Source: Antarcticirhabdus aurantiaca (GTDB lineage Bacteria > Pseudomonadota > Alphaproteobacteria > Rhizobiales > Rhizobiaceae). From it: a stretch of 64,000 nucleotides of DNA. The stretch lies in the NCBI RefSeq assembly GCF_009765365.1, contig NZ_VTOM01000014.1, forward strand, positions 1 to 64,000, read 5' to 3'. The notes below the pieces were generated by a model that did no database searches, was not told where the DNA came from, and worked only from the letters and a program-made list of their open reading frames with translations. This document shows, piece by piece, positions 1-9,460 of the stretch; position 1 is the first letter of the stretch; every line of letters starts with the position of its first letter. Position numbers and translations under genes: made by a program.

Positions 1-523
1 CGTGATAAACAAACCGAAGGGCCGAAACTCCGGAGCGAGCGGTGCCGCTCGCCGGCGGCGCCCTCGCCGTCGATGACCGGCTTATAGGCCAACCCTCCGA
101 GACCCGTCAACACCGAAAGCGAGAAAAACACGGCCGACGCAAAAATTTCGTCGACGCCAGCTTAGTGGCTGATCAAGCAGGCGTTTCCACTCGGCCGAGG
201 CGCTGAGTCGGAGCTCATGCACTTTGTTTATAAGAGCGCTATGCGGGAGCGCTAGCGCTCTCGAGAGGGCGTCGGTCGGGCGCCGTTCGAGGCTCTGCCA
301 TGCTGTCTAACGGGAGGAGGGCACCCGGCTTGAGGGGCGCTGCAACGGGGGCCTCATCGACGCGACGTGCGGCTGACGGCGGATCCATCGTCCATCGACG
401 CGCCGCCGGAATGCGATTAGGACGTCTTGTGGGATGGGCGTTCGGTCCGATCCCCATGTTGTGTCGGTTTCGGGAAGGGGCGCTGCGAGCGTTGCTCCCT
501 TGTGCCGCGGCTCGGAGTGGCGA
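1..523. other. Non-coding leader region upstream of the LOV kinase
   Basis: No convincing gene is seen here; the short open frames overlap each other and have no recognisable product. Two small symmetrical elements are visible: an 8-bp stem with a 2-nt loop at 35-52 (GCGAGCGG / CCGCTCGC), without a following T-run, and a perfect 14-bp palindrome GAGCGCTAGCGCTC at 247-260. The palindrome is preceded by a direct copy of its half-site (GAGCGCT, 234-240). It could be an operator for the downstream kinase gene, but nothing else supports that. Confidence 0.4.
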
Positions 524-1564
524 GTGAGCGAGAACGATCGGCAGCGCATCGACGCGGAAATCGCCACCCCGACCGGCATCAGTCTCGATCCCTTCGCCTC
601 GGCGGTGCGCACGACGCGCATGCCGATGGTCATTACGGATCCGCGTCTGCCCGACAATCCCATCGTCTTCTGCAACGACGCCTTCCTGCGTCTGACGGGA
701 TACGAGCGCGAGGAGATCCTCGGGCGCAACTGCCGCTTCCTTCAGGGATCGGCGACGCGCGAGGAGGATGTCCGCCAGGTGACCGAGGCGATCGCCGCGC
801 GTCGGGCGATCGAGATCGATCTCCTCAACTATCGCAAGGACGGCACGACCTTCTGGAACGCGCTTCTGATCTCACCGGTCTTCGATGGCGACGAGCTCAT
901 CTACTTCTTCGCGTCGCAGCTCGACGTGACCGATCGCAAGCGCATCGAGGAGCACCGCTTCCTCCTCAATCGCGAACTCGACCACCGGGTGAAGAACACC
1001 CTCGCGACCGTTCAAAGCGTCGTCATCCAGACCCTGCGCGACGCGTCCGTGCCCCAGGCGGTCGCCGAGGCTGTGGCCGGGCGCATCCAAGCGCTGGCGC
1101 GCAGCCACGACGTATTGACCGCGGAGGCCTGGGCCAGCGCCGATCTGGGCGACGTGATGCGGGGCGCGCTCGAATCCCTGCGGGCGCGTCATGGCAATCG
1201 GATCGACATGGACGGGGAGCCGGTCCGGTTGAAGCCGCGCATCGCGACCATGCTGTCGCTGGCGGTTCACGAACTCGCCGAGAACGCCCAGCGCTACGGC
1301 AGCCTGTCGACGCCTGCCGGGCGGATCGAGGTGCGCTGGAGCGTTCGGGACGGGCGGCTCCGCCTCGAATGGCGCGAGGAAGGCGGACCGAGCGTCGAGC
1401 CGCCGGAGAAGCGCGGCTACGGCACCCGCGTCGTCGAGCGTGTTTTGTCGGCCGAGTTCGGCGGGGAAGCGTCGATCGATTTCCGGCGCGAGGGCATCGT
1501 CTTCCGCCTCGACGCGCCGACGGACGGACTGGGCGACGAGGCGACGCGCTGGCGGGCACCCTGA
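524..1564 (+). CDS. LOV-domain HWE-family sensor histidine kinase (blue-light sensor)
   Basis: Soluble sensor kinase of 346 residues from a GTG start at 524, chosen because a GGAG lies 7 nt upstream and the protein then begins just before the PAS/LOV fold; an ATG at 434 in frame would add 30 low-complexity residues. The LOV domain (about 22-138) has the flavin-binding motif GRNCRFLQG with the photoactive cysteine at about residue 70, NYRKDGTTFWN, and the flavin-contacting glutamine in ASQLDVT. The kinase part carries the HWE/HisKA_2 signature, with the phospho-accepting His at about 154 in LDHRVKN, an N-box HELAENAQRYGSLS, and a WRE motif. LOV-HWE kinases in alphaproteobacteria often feed the PhyR/EcfG general stress response; no such partner is in this window, so its target is unknown. 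There are no membrane segments. Confidence 0.93.
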   Translation: MSENDRQRIDAEIATPTGISLDPFASAVRTTRMPMVITDPRLPDNPIVFCNDAFLRLTGYEREEILGRNCRFLQGSATREEDVRQVTEAIAARRAIEIDLLNYRKDGTTFWNALLISPVFDGDELIYFFASQLDVTDRKRIEEHRFLLNRELDHRVKNTLATVQSVVIQTLRDASVPQAVAEAVAGRIQALARSHDVLTAEAWASADLGDVMRGALESLRARHGNRIDMDGEPVRLKPRIATMLSLAVHELAENAQRYGSLSTPAGRIEVRWSVRDGRLRLEWREEGGPSVEPPEKRGYGTRVVERVLSAEFGGEASIDFRREGIVFRLDAPTDGLGDEATRWRAP

Positions 1565-1634
1565 CGCGGACTTGAGCCGGGCGCCGTCGGAGCGCAGACT
1601 TTCCGCCCTAACGGGCGGAGGGAGGAGACCGACC

Positions 1635-3296
1635 ATGCCGACGCACGCTCCCCGGACGGAACTCGCCACCCACACGGTGTTCAACCAGCCGGATGAGTTG
1701 GGCGCGCGGAACCTCTTCTCGACCGACGTGCCGCTGAGCGAGGCGGCGTTGCGCGAGGGCGGCGCGGATCTGGCGCCGCGCTTGGCGAGCTTGGGCGAGG
1801 CCGCGGGATCGGAGCGCGTCCTCGACCTCGGGGCCGACGCCAATCGGGACGCGCCCGAGCTCGCGACGTTCGATCGCTTCGGGCGGCGGATCGACGAGGT
1901 GCGCTTCCATCCGGCCTATCACGCGCTGATGGGGCTCGCGATGGATCACGGCATCCACGACGTCGCCTGGGAGCCCGGCCGCCGGCGAGGCGGGCACGTC
2001 GCCCATGCCGCGATGCTCGCAACCTTCTCCAAGGCCGAGGCGGGCACGATGTGCCCGATCAACATGACCTATGCAAGCGTGGCCGCGCTGCGCGCCGAGG
2101 CGGACGCGACCGCGCCCTGGCTGACCGGCATCGTCGGCGGGCGCTACGACCCGGCGCTTCGGCCGATCGCCGAAAAGCGCGGCCTGACGCTCGGCATGGC
2201 GATGACGGAAAAGCAGGGCGGAAGCGACGTGCGTGCCAACGAGACGCGCGCCTTTCCCCTGGAGGGCGGCGGCTCGCGCGCCTTCCGCCTCGTCGGGCAC
2301 AAGTGGTTCTGCTCGGCGCCGATGTCGGACGGCTTCCTGACGCTGGCCCAGGCGGAGGGCGGCCTGACATGCTTTCTCGTCCCGCGCATCGCGCCGGACG
2401 GAACGCGCAACGCGATCCACCTGATGCGCCTGAAGGACAAGCTCGGCAACCGTTCCAACGCCTCGGCCGAGATCGAGTACCACGACGCCTATGCCGAACG
2501 GCTCGGCGAGGAGGGGCGGGGCGTGCGGACCATCATCGACATGGTTCATCACACCCGCCTCGGCACGATCGCGGCGACGCTCGGGCTGATGGGCATGGCG
2601 CTGGCGCAGGCGGTCCATCACGCGCGGGGCCGGCGTGCCTTCGGCGCGCTCCTGGTCGATCAGCCGGTGATGCGCGGCGTGCTCGCGGACCTCGCGGTGG
2701 AATACGAGGCGGCCTGCGTCCTCGTGATGCGGGTGGCGCGAGCCTTCGACGGCGCAGACGAGGCGGAGCGGGCTTTCGCGCGGCTCGGCGTCGCTCTCGC
2801 CAAGTTCTGGCTGACCAAGCGCTGCCCGGCCTTCGTCGCCGAATGCATGGAGTGCCTGGGCGGCGCCGGCTACGTCGAGGAAAACGTCCTGCCGCGGCTC
2901 TACCGCGAGGCGCCGCTCAACGCGATCTGGGAGGGGTCGGGAAACGTGATCGCGCTCGACATCCTGCGCACCCTCTCGCGCGAGCCGGCCGCGCGGTCGG
3001 CCTTCGTCGCCGAACTTGCGGGCGCGCGGGGCGCCGATGCCGGGCTCGACGCGGCAGCCGACGCGCTGATCCGGAGCCTTTCCGCCGATCCGCCGGGAGA
3101 GCGAAACGCCCGCTTCGTGGCCGAGCGCATGGCGCTGCTTCTCCAGGGCGCACTTCTTCTGCGACACGCGCCTTCGGCGGTCGCGGGAGCCTTCGTCGCG
3201 AGCCGCCTTCGCGGGGACAGCGGACGGCTCTTCGGCAGCTTCGCCGGCGCCGTCGACGTCGACGGCGTGCTGTCGCGTCAGATGACGTCGGTCTGA
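1635..3296 (+). CDS. aidB: AidB-like acyl-CoA dehydrogenase family flavoprotein
   Basis: Protein of 553 residues resembling E. coli AidB (541 residues) along its whole length: N-terminal THTVFNQP, then FHPAYH, CPINMT, the FAD-region motif TEKQGGSD (about 191-198), GHKWF, RLKDKLGNRSNAS, and near the end LGGAGYVEE followed by IWEGSGN. AidB is a tetrameric flavoprotein with a DNA-binding C-terminal domain, induced in the E. coli adaptive response to alkylation; its enzymatic role is still debated. The ATG at 1635 has a strong GGAGGAG seven bases upstream. No ada or alkB lies beside it, so membership of an adaptive response is family inference only. The gene stands alone between the LOV kinase and the phosphate transporter. 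Confidence 0.92.
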   Translation: MPTHAPRTELATHTVFNQPDELGARNLFSTDVPLSEAALREGGADLAPRLASLGEAAGSERVLDLGADANRDAPELATFDRFGRRIDEVRFHPAYHALMGLAMDHGIHDVAWEPGRRRGGHVAHAAMLATFSKAEAGTMCPINMTYASVAALRAEADATAPWLTGIVGGRYDPALRPIAEKRGLTLGMAMTEKQGGSDVRANETRAFPLEGGGSRAFRLVGHKWFCSAPMSDGFLTLAQAEGGLTCFLVPRIAPDGTRNAIHLMRLKDKLGNRSNASAEIEYHDAYAERLGEEGRGVRTIIDMVHHTRLGTIAATLGLMGMALAQAVHHARGRRAFGALLVDQPVMRGVLADLAVEYEAACVLVMRVARAFDGADEAERAFARLGVALAKFWLTKRCPAFVAECMECLGGAGYVEENVLPRLYREAPLNAIWEGSGNVIALDILRTLSREPAARSAFVAELAGARGADAGLDAAADALIRSLSADPPGERNARFVAERMALLLQGALLLRHAPSAVAGAFVASRLRGDSGRLFGSFAGAVDVDGVLSRQMTSV

Positions 3297-3398
3297 CGCC
3301 AGCCTTCCGCTCGCCATCCACGTAAAACTCGGCAGCGTCGGGGATTGTCTGGCGCACGACGTGCGTCATTATCGGTCTCCTCGAATGTGGAGACGAAG

Positions 3399-5045
3399 AT
3401 GTCGTCGGTTCACGTGATCCTCACCCTGTGCGGCGAGGCGGCGCTCCTTCTCTGGGGTATCCAGATGATCGGCAGCGCCGTCCAGCGCGGCTTCGGCGGG
3501 GGACTGCGCACCCTTCTCGTTGTCGGCTTGAAAGGGAGGTTCCGCGCCTTCCTGGCCGGCCTCTCGGTGACGGCGTTGCTTCAAAGCAGCACGGCGACGG
3601 CCATGCTGGCGACGTCGTTTGCCGCGGGCGGTGCGGTCGACCTGACGGCGGCGCTGGCGGTCATGCTCGGCGCCAACGTCGGTACGACGCTGATCGTCCA
3701 AGCCGTGTCCTTCGACATCTCGGCCGTCTACCCCGCTCTGATCCTCGCCGGCGTGGTGCTGCATCGCCGCGGCCGGCGCGCGGCGACGCGGGACGGCGGG
3801 ACGGCGCTGGTGGGCCTCGGACTCGTCCTCCTGTCGCTTCACCTGCTGGTCGCGACGCTGAAACCGCTCGAGGCTTCGCAGGGGCTGCGCGAGATCCTTC
3901 ACCTCCTCACCGGCGACGCGTTCCTGTGCCTGGTGCTCGCGGCCCTGCTCAGCTGGGCCGCGCATTCGAGCGTGGCGGCGATGCTGTTCGTGATGTCGCT
4001 GGCGGAGGCCGGCGTGATCTCGCCGGCCGCCTCGATCGCCATGGTCCTGGGCGCCAACCTCGGCAGCGCGCTGAACCCGCTCGCGGGCGCGCTCGGCGGC
4101 AGCCCGGCGCGCCTGCGCGTTCCCGTCGCGAACCTGGCCAATCGCGCGGTCGGCTGCGCGCTCGTTCTTCCTTTCGTCGCCCCGATCGCGGCCCTCCTCG
4201 CGCCGGCCGGCACCTCGCCCGCGCTTGCTGCCGCGAACTTCCACCTTTTGTTCAACCTCGCTGCCGCCGCGCTGTCGATCGGCACCCTGCCGCTCCAGGC
4301 GGCGGCGCTGCGCAAACTCTTTCCCGATCAGCCTCGAACCGCCGATCCCGGCGCGCCTCTGCACCTCGACGAGGCGGATCTCGCGACGCCGACCGTCGCG
4401 CTCGCCAATGCCGCGCGCGAGGTGCTGCGCATGGCGGAGGCTGTGGAGTCGATGCTGCGCGGCTCGCGGGACGCGTTTCGCCGCGGCGACGCCGAGGCGA
4501 TCGCCGCGATCCGCCGACAGGACGACGTCGTCGACAAGCTGTTCCGGGCGATCCAGCGCTATCTCGGCGCGATCCGCCAGGAGGGCCTCGGCGAGACGGA
4601 GGGGCGTCGGCTGGCGGACACCTTGTCGCTCGCCATCAACCTGGAGCACGTCGGGGATATCGTCGACCGGAACCTCATGGACCTCGCGGTGCGGCGCTTG
4701 AAGCACGGCCTCACCTTCGCGCCAGAAGAGCGCGCCGCCCTCGACGACATGCACGAGCGCCTGCTCGATCACCTGCGTCTGGCGCTCGCGGTGTTCATGT
4801 CGGGCGACATGGCGGCGGCGCGGCGGCTGGTGGCGGAAAAGGAGAAGTTCCGGGAGCTGGAGCGTGCCGCGACGGAGCGCCACGTCGTGCGCATGCGCGC
4901 CGGACGGCAGGAGTCGCTGGACGCGAGCGCCCTGCAGCTCGACGTCACTCGCGACCTCAAGCGGATCGAGGCGCATATCGCAGCGACCGCCTACGCGCTC
5001 CTGGAGCGCCAGGGCGGGCTTCGGGCGACGCGCCTCGCTTCGTGA
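3399..5045 (+). CDS. Na+/phosphate cotransporter with C-terminal PhoU-like domain
   Basis: Inner-membrane protein of 548 residues in the NptA/YjbB (Na/Pi cotransporter) family. Two inverted-type repeats are visible: the first has LQSSTATAML (about 61-70) followed by MLGANVGTT; the second has HSSVAAMLF followed by LGANLGSALNP. About eight hydrophobic segments cover residues 1-320. Residues from about 345 onward form a charged helical region typical of a PhoU-like regulatory domain. The start at 3399 is preceded by TGGAGA. The next operon is ugpBAEC with a candidate PHO box, so two phosphate-related loci lie side by side. In related proteins the direction is often phosphate export; direction cannot be told here. 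Confidence 0.9.
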   Translation: MSSVHVILTLCGEAALLLWGIQMIGSAVQRGFGGGLRTLLVVGLKGRFRAFLAGLSVTALLQSSTATAMLATSFAAGGAVDLTAALAVMLGANVGTTLIVQAVSFDISAVYPALILAGVVLHRRGRRAATRDGGTALVGLGLVLLSLHLLVATLKPLEASQGLREILHLLTGDAFLCLVLAALLSWAAHSSVAAMLFVMSLAEAGVISPAASIAMVLGANLGSALNPLAGALGGSPARLRVPVANLANRAVGCALVLPFVAPIAALLAPAGTSPALAAANFHLLFNLAAAALSIGTLPLQAAALRKLFPDQPRTADPGAPLHLDEADLATPTVALANAAREVLRMAEAVESMLRGSRDAFRRGDAEAIAAIRRQDDVVDKLFRAIQRYLGAIRQEGLGETEGRRLADTLSLAINLEHVGDIVDRNLMDLAVRRLKHGLTFAPEERAALDDMHERLLDHLRLALAVFMSGDMAAARRLVAEKEKFRELERAATERHVVRMRAGRQESLDASALQLDVTRDLKRIEAHIAATAYALLERQGGLRATRLAS

Positions 5046-5152
5046 GCTGATTCCACGCACGCGGCGCACGCGCGATGGGCCGGGGAGGCAGGTAAGCCAC
5101 TCAAGTGATTGGTCGGGGATGCGCCAATTTCCCTGTTGTGCAGGGACTATGA

Positions 5153-5171
5153 TCCGTCACATGAATGTCAG
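5153..5171 (+). promoter_or_regulatory. Candidate PHO box upstream of ugpB
   Basis: The segment contains GTCA twice, at 5156-5159 and 5167-5170, exactly 11 bp apart (GTCACATGAATGTCA). This is the direct-repeat spacing of PhoB-binding sites (CTGTCAT-type repeats). It ends about 55 bp before the ugpB start codon. ugp operons are PhoB-regulated in E. coli and rhizobia, so the position fits phosphate-starvation control. The match outside the GTCA cores is only partial. Confidence 0.55.
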
Positions 5172-5226
5172 GCAGCCTGGATAAGCCGCCAAGGTCACGA
5201 TGGCTGCCCGTAACGGAGGAGTTTCC

Positions 5227-6531
5227 ATGATTCGCACCCTGCTGATGTCGGCCGGCGTTCTCGCCGCGTCCGTCGCCTTCGCCGCCCCGGCGCTCGCCCA
5301 GACCGAGCTGCAGTGGTGGCATGCCATGACCGGCGCCAACAACGACGTGGTCGAGCGGCTGGCCAAGGAGTTCAACGAGAAGCAGAGCGAGTACAAGATC
5401 GTCCCCGTCTTCAAGGGCACCTATCCCGAGACGCTGAACGCCGGCATCGCCGCCTTCCGCGCGCGCCAGCCGCCGGCGATCATCCAGGTCTTCGACGTCG
5501 GCACGGGCGTGATGATGCAGGCGGAAGGCGCGGTAAAGCCCGTCGCCGAGGTGCTGGAGGCCGGGGGCTACATCTTCGACCGCTCGCAGTACCTCCCGGG
5601 CATCGTCAGCTACTATTCCAAGCCCGACGGCACGATGCTGTCCTTCCCCTACAACTCCTCCTCGCCGATCCTCTACTACAACAAGGACGTGTTCCAGAAG
5701 GCCGGGCTCGACGTCGACAACCCGCCGAAGACTTGGGCTGCGGTGTTCGAGGCCGCGCGCAAGATCAAGGATTCGGGCGCGGCGCCCTGCGGCTACACCT
5801 CGACCTGGCTGACCTGGATCCACACCGAGAACTTCGCGGCCTGGAACAACGTGCCCTATTCGACGGGCGAGAACGGCCTGGCCGGCGGCGAGGTCGAATT
5901 GAAGATCAACGCGCCGATCTACGTCCAGCACTTCCAGGCGATCGCCGACCTCGCCAAGGACGGCGTGTTCCGCTACGGCGGCCGCACCTCGGAGGCCAAG
6001 CAGCTCTTCCTGTCGGGCGAGTGCGGCATCTTGACCGAGTCCTCCGGCGGTCTCGGCGACGTCGTGAAGTCGGGCATGAACTACGGCATCGGCCAGCTGC
6101 CCTACGACGAGACGGCCGAAGGTGCGCCCCAGAACACGATCCCGGGCGGCGCCAGCCTCTGGGTCTTCGGCGGCAAGTCCGACGAGGAGTACAAGGGCGT
6201 CGCCGAGTTCTTCAACTACCTGTCGCAGACGCCCGTCCAGGCGCGCCTCCACCAGGAGTCCGGCTACCTGCCGGTGACCATGGCGGCCTACGAGGAAACC
6301 AAGAAGTCCGGCTTCTACGACAAGAACCCGGGCCGCGAGACGCCGATCCTCCAGATGATGGGCAAGGCGCCGACCGAGAACTCGAAGGGCGTTCGCCTGC
6401 CGAACCTGCCGCAGGTCCGGGACCTGGAGAACGAGCAGTACGAGGCGATGCTGGCCGGGCAGAAGACCGCTCAGCAGGCGCTCGACGCCGCCGTCGAGGC
6501 CGGCAACGCGGCCATCGTCGAAGCGCAGTAA
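5227..6531 (+). CDS. ugpB: sn-glycerol-3-phosphate ABC transporter substrate-binding protein UgpB
   Basis: Periplasmic solute-binding protein of 434 residues that delivers sn-glycerol-3-phosphate or its diesters to the UgpAEC permease. A Sec signal peptide is evident: MIRTLL, a hydrophobic core, and a likely AxA cleavage at ALAQ (about residues 23-25). The mature protein starts with ELQWWHAM, typical of UgpB, and contains PFNSS-like FPYNSSSPILYYN and GGASLWV. The start at 5227 has GGAGG 8 nt upstream; an upstream in-frame ATG at 5200 would disrupt the signal peptide. It is the first gene of a B-A-E-C operon and is followed by a strong hairpin. Confidence 0.95.
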   Translation: MIRTLLMSAGVLAASVAFAAPALAQTELQWWHAMTGANNDVVERLAKEFNEKQSEYKIVPVFKGTYPETLNAGIAAFRARQPPAIIQVFDVGTGVMMQAEGAVKPVAEVLEAGGYIFDRSQYLPGIVSYYSKPDGTMLSFPYNSSSPILYYNKDVFQKAGLDVDNPPKTWAAVFEAARKIKDSGAAPCGYTSTWLTWIHTENFAAWNNVPYSTGENGLAGGEVELKINAPIYVQHFQAIADLAKDGVFRYGGRTSEAKQLFLSGECGILTESSGGLGDVVKSGMNYGIGQLPYDETAEGAPQNTIPGGASLWVFGGKSDEEYKGVAEFFNYLSQTPVQARLHQESGYLPVTMAAYEETKKSGFYDKNPGRETPILQMMGKAPTENSKGVRLPNLPQVRDLENEQYEAMLAGQKTAQQALDAAVEAGNAAIVEAQ

Positions 6532-6548
6532 GGCGCATCTCCGCATCC

Positions 6549-6590
6549 GGCGCCGGGCAGGGGGCACTCCCCGCCCGGCGCCTTCTTTCT
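6549..6590 (+). terminator. Stem-loop attenuator/terminator between ugpB and ugpA
   Basis: A 10-bp stem GGCGCCGGGC / GCCCGGCGCC (6549-6558 with 6573-6582), extended inside by GGGG/CCCC around a CACT loop, is followed by TTCTTTCT. It sits right after the binding-protein gene and before the permease genes. This is the usual place for partial termination that yields excess binding protein over membrane components. Confidence 0.75.
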
Positions 6591-6627
6591 CGGCCGCCGG
6601 GGTCGCGTCCCGGTCGTTAAGCGTCAG

Positions 6628-7515
6628 GTGCCCGTGCCAAAAGCCGCCTTTCCGAACAAGATCCTGCCCTACCTGCTGCTTGCGCCCCAGGTGCTCGTCA
6701 CCCTCGTCTTCTTCTATTGGCCGGCGAGCCAGGCGCTCTACCAGTCGGTTTTGAAGGAGGACGCCTTCGGGCTGAAGACGGAGTTCGTCGGGCTCTCGAA
6801 CTTCTCGGCGATCCTGTCGAACCCGAACTATCTGAGCTCGCTCCAGACGACGCTGATCTTCAGCGTCTCGACCGCGCTCCTCGCCATGGCTCCGGCGCTT
6901 CTCCTGGCGACGGCCGCCGAAAAGGTCGTGCGCGGCAAGGGCTTCTACCGCACGCTGATGATCTGGCCCTATGCGGTGGCGCCCGCCGTCGCGGGCCTTC
7001 TCTGGCTCTTCATGTTCAACCCGACCATGGGCACCTTCGCCTATATGCTGCGGGCGTACGGCGTCGCGTGGGACCCGCTCCTGAAGGGCGATCAGGCGAT
7101 GCTCCTCGTCGTGGTCGCGGCGGCCTGGAAGCAGATCAGCTACAACTTCCTGTTCTTCGTGGCGGCGCTCCAGTCGATCCCCCGCTCGCTGGTCGAGGCC
7201 GCGGCCATCGACGGGGCCGGCTCCACCAAGCGCTTCTGGACCATCGTCTTCCCGCTGATCGCGCCGACGAGCTTCTTTCTCCTCGTCGTCAACACGGTCT
7301 ACGCCTTCTTCGACACCTTCGGCATCATCGACGCGGTGACGGCCGGCGGGCCGGCGCGGGCGACCGAGACGCTGGTCTACAAGGTCTACATCGACGGCTT
7401 CGTGAACCTCGACCTCGGCGGTTCGGCGGCGCAGTCGGTGATCCTGATGGCGATCGTCATCGCGCTGACGGCCATCCAGTTCCGGTACGTCGAGCGGAAG
7501 GTGCACTACGCATGA
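6628..7515 (+). CDS. ugpA: sn-glycerol-3-phosphate ABC transporter permease UgpA
   Basis: Inner-membrane permease of 295 residues, the same length as E. coli UgpA. It has six predicted hydrophobic segments and the ABC-permease EAA loop ([24 protein letters not shown], about 191-214) that docks on UgpC. A GTG at 6628 is taken as the start; a second in-frame GTG at 6634 is an alternative, and neither has a strong ribosome-binding site. The stop codon overlaps the ugpE start (ATGA), so the two permease subunits are translationally coupled. Confidence 0.95.
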   Translation: MPVPKAAFPNKILPYLLLAPQVLVTLVFFYWPASQALYQSVLKEDAFGLKTEFVGLSNFSAILSNPNYLSSLQTTLIFSVSTALLAMAPALLLATAAEKVVRGKGFYRTLMIWPYAVAPAVAGLLWLFMFNPTMGTFAYMLRAYGVAWDPLLKGDQAMLLVVVAAAWKQISYNFLFFVAALQSIPRSLVEAAAIDGAGSTKRFWTIVFPLIAPTSFFLLVVNTVYAFFDTFGIIDAVTAGGPARATETLVYKVYIDGFVNLDLGGSAAQSVILMAIVIALTAIQFRYVERKVHYA

Positions 7516-8360
7516 TCGAGCGCGACCGCGGCGGGCGGATTTTCGCCCACCTCCTGCTGATCCTCGGCGTCCTGATCGTCGCCTTTCCGATCTACTACAC
7601 CTTCATCGCCTCGACGCAGACGATCCAGACCATCCTGCGCCCGCCGCTGCCGCTCACCCCCGGCGGCGAGTTCGCCGAGAACTACGGCCAGGCGCTGTTC
7701 GGCGGCGTCGGGCGGATCGGCGGCGTGGACGTCGGCACGCTCCTCTTCAACACCAGCGTGATGGCGCTCGGCATCGCGCTCGGCAAGATCGCGATCTCGC
7801 TGCTCTCGGCCTTCGCGATCGTGTTCTTCCGCTTTCCGTTCCGGATGTTCTTCTTCTGGATGATCTTCGTGACGCTGATGCTCCCCGTCGAGGTGCGCAT
7901 CCTGCCGACCTACAAGGTGATGGTCGACCTCGGCCTCATCGACACCTATGCCGGGCTGATCCTGCCGCTCGTCGCCTCGGCGACCGCGACGCTCCTGTTC
8001 CGGCAGTTCTTCATGACGATCCCGCCCGAGCTGGTGGAGGCCGCCCGCATCGACGGGGCCGGCCCGATGAAGTTCTTCCGCGACATTCTCATCCCCTTGT
8101 CGCGCACCAACATCGCCGCGCTCTTCGTCATCCTCTTCATCTATGGCTGGACGCAATATCTCTGGCCGCTGCTCGTCACCAACGACAACCGCATGAACAC
8201 GATCGTCATCGCGCTGAAGAAGATGGTCTCCTTCGCCGATGCCGACACGCCCTGGAACCTCGTGATGGTGACGGCGATCCTCGCCATCGTGCCGCCGGTC
8301 CTCGTGGTCGTCCTCATGCAGCGCTGGTTCGTGCGCGGCCTCGTGGAATCGGAGAAGTAA
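7512..8360 (+). CDS. ugpE: sn-glycerol-3-phosphate ABC transporter permease UgpE
   Basis: Second permease subunit, 282 residues, partner of UgpA. Six hydrophobic segments are visible, with the EAA loop [24 protein letters not shown] in the second half. The family-typical extracellular/periplasmic segment after the first helix is rich in Pro and Gly ([12 protein letters not shown]). It starts inside the ugpA stop codon and ends 2 nt before the ugpC start, so the operon is compact. Confidence 0.95.
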   Translation: MIERDRGGRIFAHLLLILGVLIVAFPIYYTFIASTQTIQTILRPPLPLTPGGEFAENYGQALFGGVGRIGGVDVGTLLFNTSVMALGIALGKIAISLLSAFAIVFFRFPFRMFFFWMIFVTLMLPVEVRILPTYKVMVDLGLIDTYAGLILPLVASATATLLFRQFFMTIPPELVEAARIDGAGPMKFFRDILIPLSRTNIAALFVILFIYGWTQYLWPLLVTNDNRMNTIVIALKKMVSFADADTPWNLVMVTAILAIVPPVLVVVLMQRWFVRGLVESEK

Positions 8361-8362
8361 GA

Positions 8363-9430
8363 GTGGCCGCAATCGAGCTCAGCGAAGTCCGCAAGGTTTA
8401 TGCCGGCGGCGTCGAGGCGGTGAAAGGCGTGTCGCTGACGATCCCCGACGGTGCCTTCTGCGTCCTAGTCGGCCCGTCCGGCTGCGGCAAGTCCACGCTT
8501 CTGCGCATGGTGGCGGGCTTGGAAAGCATCTCCGGCGGCACGGTGCGGATCGGCGGCCGGGTCGTCAACGACCTGGAGCCGGCGAGCCGCGACATCGCCA
8601 TGGTCTTCCAGAACTACGCGCTCTACCCGCACATGACGGTCCGCCAGAACCTCGAATACGGCTTGAAGAACCGCAGGACGCCGAAGGAGGAGATCGCCCG
8701 CCGCGTCGAGGAGGCCGCGCGCATCCTCGAGATCGGCCAGTATCTGGACCGTCGGCCGGGCCAGCTTTCGGGCGGCCAGCGCCAGCGCGTGGCGATGGGC
8801 CGCGCGATCGTGCGTGAGCCCGCGGCCTTCCTGTTCGACGAGCCGCTGTCGAACCTCGACGCGAAGCTGCGCGTGACCATGCGCGCCGAGATCCGGCGGC
8901 TGCAGCGCCGCTTGAAGACGACGAGCCTCTACGTCACGCACGACCAGCTGGAGGCGATGACGCTGGCCGACCAGCTCGTGGTGCTGAACGCCGGCCGGAT
9001 CGAGCAGGCGGGCTCGCCGATGGCGATCTACGAGAAGCCGGCGAGCCTTTTCGTCGCGACCTTCATCGGCTCTCCGGCGATGAACCTCGTGCCGCTCGAC
9101 GGGCCCGGCGCCTCGCCGCTCGCGACCCTCGCCGGGCCGGGCAAGGCGAAGCAGACGCTCGGCATCCGCCCGGAGCACATGCGCCTGCTCGAAGGGGGCG
9201 CCGGCGTGCGGGCCGACGAGATCGTGCTCGACCTTTCCGTGTCGGGCGTCGAGGTGGTCGGTGCGGAGAGCTACGTGACGGGGCGCCTCGCGAACAGCGG
9301 GCCGGAGATCGCCGTGCGCGTGCCCGGCTACAGCCATCTGGAGCCGGGCGCGTCCGTCAAGGCCGCGGCGCCGCTCGGCGCCTTCCACCGCTTCGACGCC
9401 GAGAGCGGGCGGCGCCTCGAACTCGCCTGA
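8363..9430 (+). CDS. ugpC: sn-glycerol-3-phosphate ABC transporter ATP-binding protein UgpC
   Basis: Cytoplasmic ATPase of 355 residues driving UgpAE. Walker A is GPSGCGKST (37-45), followed by Q-loop [11 protein letters not shown], signature [14 protein letters not shown], Walker [16 protein letters not shown] and H-loop [10 protein letters not shown]. The C-terminal third is a TOBE/OB-type regulatory domain (LGIRPEHM) typical of the MalK/UgpC branch. A GTG start at 8363 lies immediately behind the ugpE stop. No ugpQ diesterase follows; the next gene is convergent. Confidence 0.95.
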   Translation: MAAIELSEVRKVYAGGVEAVKGVSLTIPDGAFCVLVGPSGCGKSTLLRMVAGLESISGGTVRIGGRVVNDLEPASRDIAMVFQNYALYPHMTVRQNLEYGLKNRRTPKEEIARRVEEAARILEIGQYLDRRPGQLSGGQRQRVAMGRAIVREPAAFLFDEPLSNLDAKLRVTMRAEIRRLQRRLKTTSLYVTHDQLEAMTLADQLVVLNAGRIEQAGSPMAIYEKPASLFVATFIGSPAMNLVPLDGPGASPLATLAGPGKAKQTLGIRPEHMRLLEGGAGVRADEIVLDLSVSGVEVVGAESYVTGRLANSGPEIAVRVPGYSHLEPGASVKAAAPLGAFHRFDAESGRRLELA

Positions 9431-9437
9431 TCGGCGC

Positions 9438-9460
9438 GGCGAGGGCGCTCAGCCCTCGCC
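9438..9460. terminator. Stem-loop between convergent ugpC and molybdenum hydroxylase genes
   Basis: A perfect 9-bp stem GGCGAGGGC / GCCCTCGCC with a 5-nt loop spans the 18-bp gap and overlaps the end of the minus-strand gene. There is no clear T-run on either side, so it may act only as a transcript-end stabiliser. Confidence 0.4.

Noticed and set aside
35-52. Intrinsic terminator at the left edge
   Set aside because: The 8-bp stem has no T-run on either strand and no gene end beside it.
1608-3317. Long minus-strand frame opposite aidB
   Set aside because: AidB motifs run through the plus-strand frame from end to end; the opposite frame has no motif.
5101-7506. Very long open frame on the minus strand opposite ugpB/ugpA
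   Set aside because: It lies antisense to clear ugp genes, has Asp/Arg/His-rich low-complexity sequence without motifs, and is a by-product of the high GC content.
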